DNA of 64,000 bases from JAATGI01 sp036510675 (GTDB taxonomy: Bacteria > Pseudomonadota > Alphaproteobacteria > ATCC43930 > CGMCC-115725), in NCBI GenBank assembly GCA_036510675.1, contig DATCDN010000071.1, forward strand, positions 44,611 to 108,610, written 5' to 3'. Of this stretch, positions 63,651 through 64,000 are shown piece by piece. The first letter of the stretch is position 1. Every line of letters starts with the position of its first letter. The translations under genes and the position numbers were made by a program. A model generated the notes under the pieces. It worked only from the letters and a program-made list of their open reading frames with translations, searched no databases and was not told where the DNA came from.

Positions 63651-64000
63651 CCACCGGAGCATAACCGGGGGAGATTTAAAATTCGTAATAAAGTTTTACG
63701 AATCGATATGAATGGGTGGCCGGTTCGGATCTTAGGCGGAAAAACCACCGAGACACGGTAGAGTGCGCCCCACCGGCGGAGAAAAAAGATGAACCGCCAA
63801 GACGCCAAGTTCATTCCGGTCGAAGCGGTGAGCCTCTTCGGTGCACGCCGTGCGCCACAGCACGATGGATACCTGTATGAAGGTTGTGCTCCGCGGTAGC
63901 GTGGAGAAGCGGCCGGAGCCCGTTGGATACCTGCTTTGAAGAGCGTAAGCCGGCATGGGCCCGGCCGCTGGTGCGTTGATCCGAACAGTCGCTTGGGGGC
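63651..64000. other. 350-bp region upstream of glmU, no gene seen
   Basis: Contains the glmU leader with an 8-bp inverted repeat, then repeat-like text: ACCACCGAGACACGG (about 63743), GAACCGCCAAGACGCCAAG (63791-63809) and CACGATGGATACCTG (about 63859), which recalls the repeat at 27544-27609. Both strands lack a convincing coding frame here. Confidence 0.5.
63681..63703. promoter_or_regulatory. Inverted repeat in the glmU upstream region
   Basis: ATTCGTAA (63681-63688) and TTACGAAT (63696-63703) are perfect inverted arms with a 7-base AT-rich spacer, about 30 bases before the glmU start. A candidate regulator site overlapping the promoter. Confidence 0.45.

Noticed and set aside
63732..63956. 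A 74-codon open frame on the minus strand at the right edge
   Set aside because: It overlaps repeat-like text (GAACCGCCAAGACGCC, CACGATGGATACC), has no ribosome site and no recognisable motif.

Overview
This 64 kb window is GC-rich, gene-dense chromosomal DNA that looks alphaproteobacterial, most likely from a Rhodospirillales-type lineage. The assignment is an inference from gene content: an adenosylcobalamin-dependent ribonucleotide reductase, an alphaproteobacterial-type NADPH glutamate synthase pair, a class II DAHP synthase, a nicotinate phosphoribosyltransferase next to glutamine-dependent NAD synthase, MsrQ, a DUF882 protein, and several dispersed palindromic repeat families of the kind common in this class. 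No rRNA, tRNA, CRISPR array, insertion sequence or phage gene was found.

Layout. 0-4 kb: the 3' end of a sensor histidine kinase gene, two small conserved genes, and a minus-strand operon of glutathione S-transferase, FAD monooxygenase and quinol-monooxygenase-like protein. 4-8 kb: nrdJ with a candidate NrdR box pair in front and a strong terminator behind. 8-12.6 kb: a secreted protein, a RidA/GNAT pair, a DUF4337 membrane protein and an orphan periplasmic binding protein. 12.7-16.9 kb: a minus-strand valine/isobutyryl-CoA catabolic operon (acyl-CoA dehydrogenase, 3-hydroxyisobutyryl-CoA hydrolase, mmsB) headed by two cupins. 16.9-21 kb: a DUF882 protein, a two-subunit aconitase X of divergent sequence, a methyltransferase and a desaturase. 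21-27.5 kb: gltBD. 27.7-32.2 kb: a molybdenum hydroxylase pair divergent from an aromatic-acid-type MFS carrier. 32.2-37.2 kb: a complete branched-chain-amino-acid-type ABC transporter. 37.3-52.3 kb: a long plus-strand housekeeping run (class II DAHP synthase, NAD synthesis, glnS, cysS, cimA, trmJ, rpsD, a radical SAM protein, a CorC-type protein) interrupted by a DUF433/DUF5615 toxin-antitoxin pair. 52.3-57.8 kb: a peptide-type binding protein, msrQ, an adenosine-deaminase-like lipoprotein, a degenerate SDR and an HCCA-isomerase-like protein. 58-63.7 kb: gor, a small membrane protein, a Phd/PemK-like toxin-antitoxin pair, glmS and glmU.

The most unusual structure is at the glmS 3' end. The last 17 codons and stop of glmS (60471-60530) are repeated in direct orientation at 59662-59721 with 58 of 60 bases identical. 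Both differences are synonymous in the glmS frame, and the 749 bp between the copies hold only the toxin-antitoxin pair. This looks like a minimal element or island remnant integrated at the glmS 3' end with duplication of its attachment sequence. Other points worth a look are the paired NrdR-like boxes 30 bp apart before nrdJ, the divergent aconitase X without hydroxyproline genes nearby, an SDR lacking its catalytic Ser and Tyr, an adenosine-deaminase-like lipoprotein overlapping msrQ, and at least four families of palindromic intergenic repeats, some placed between genes of one operon.
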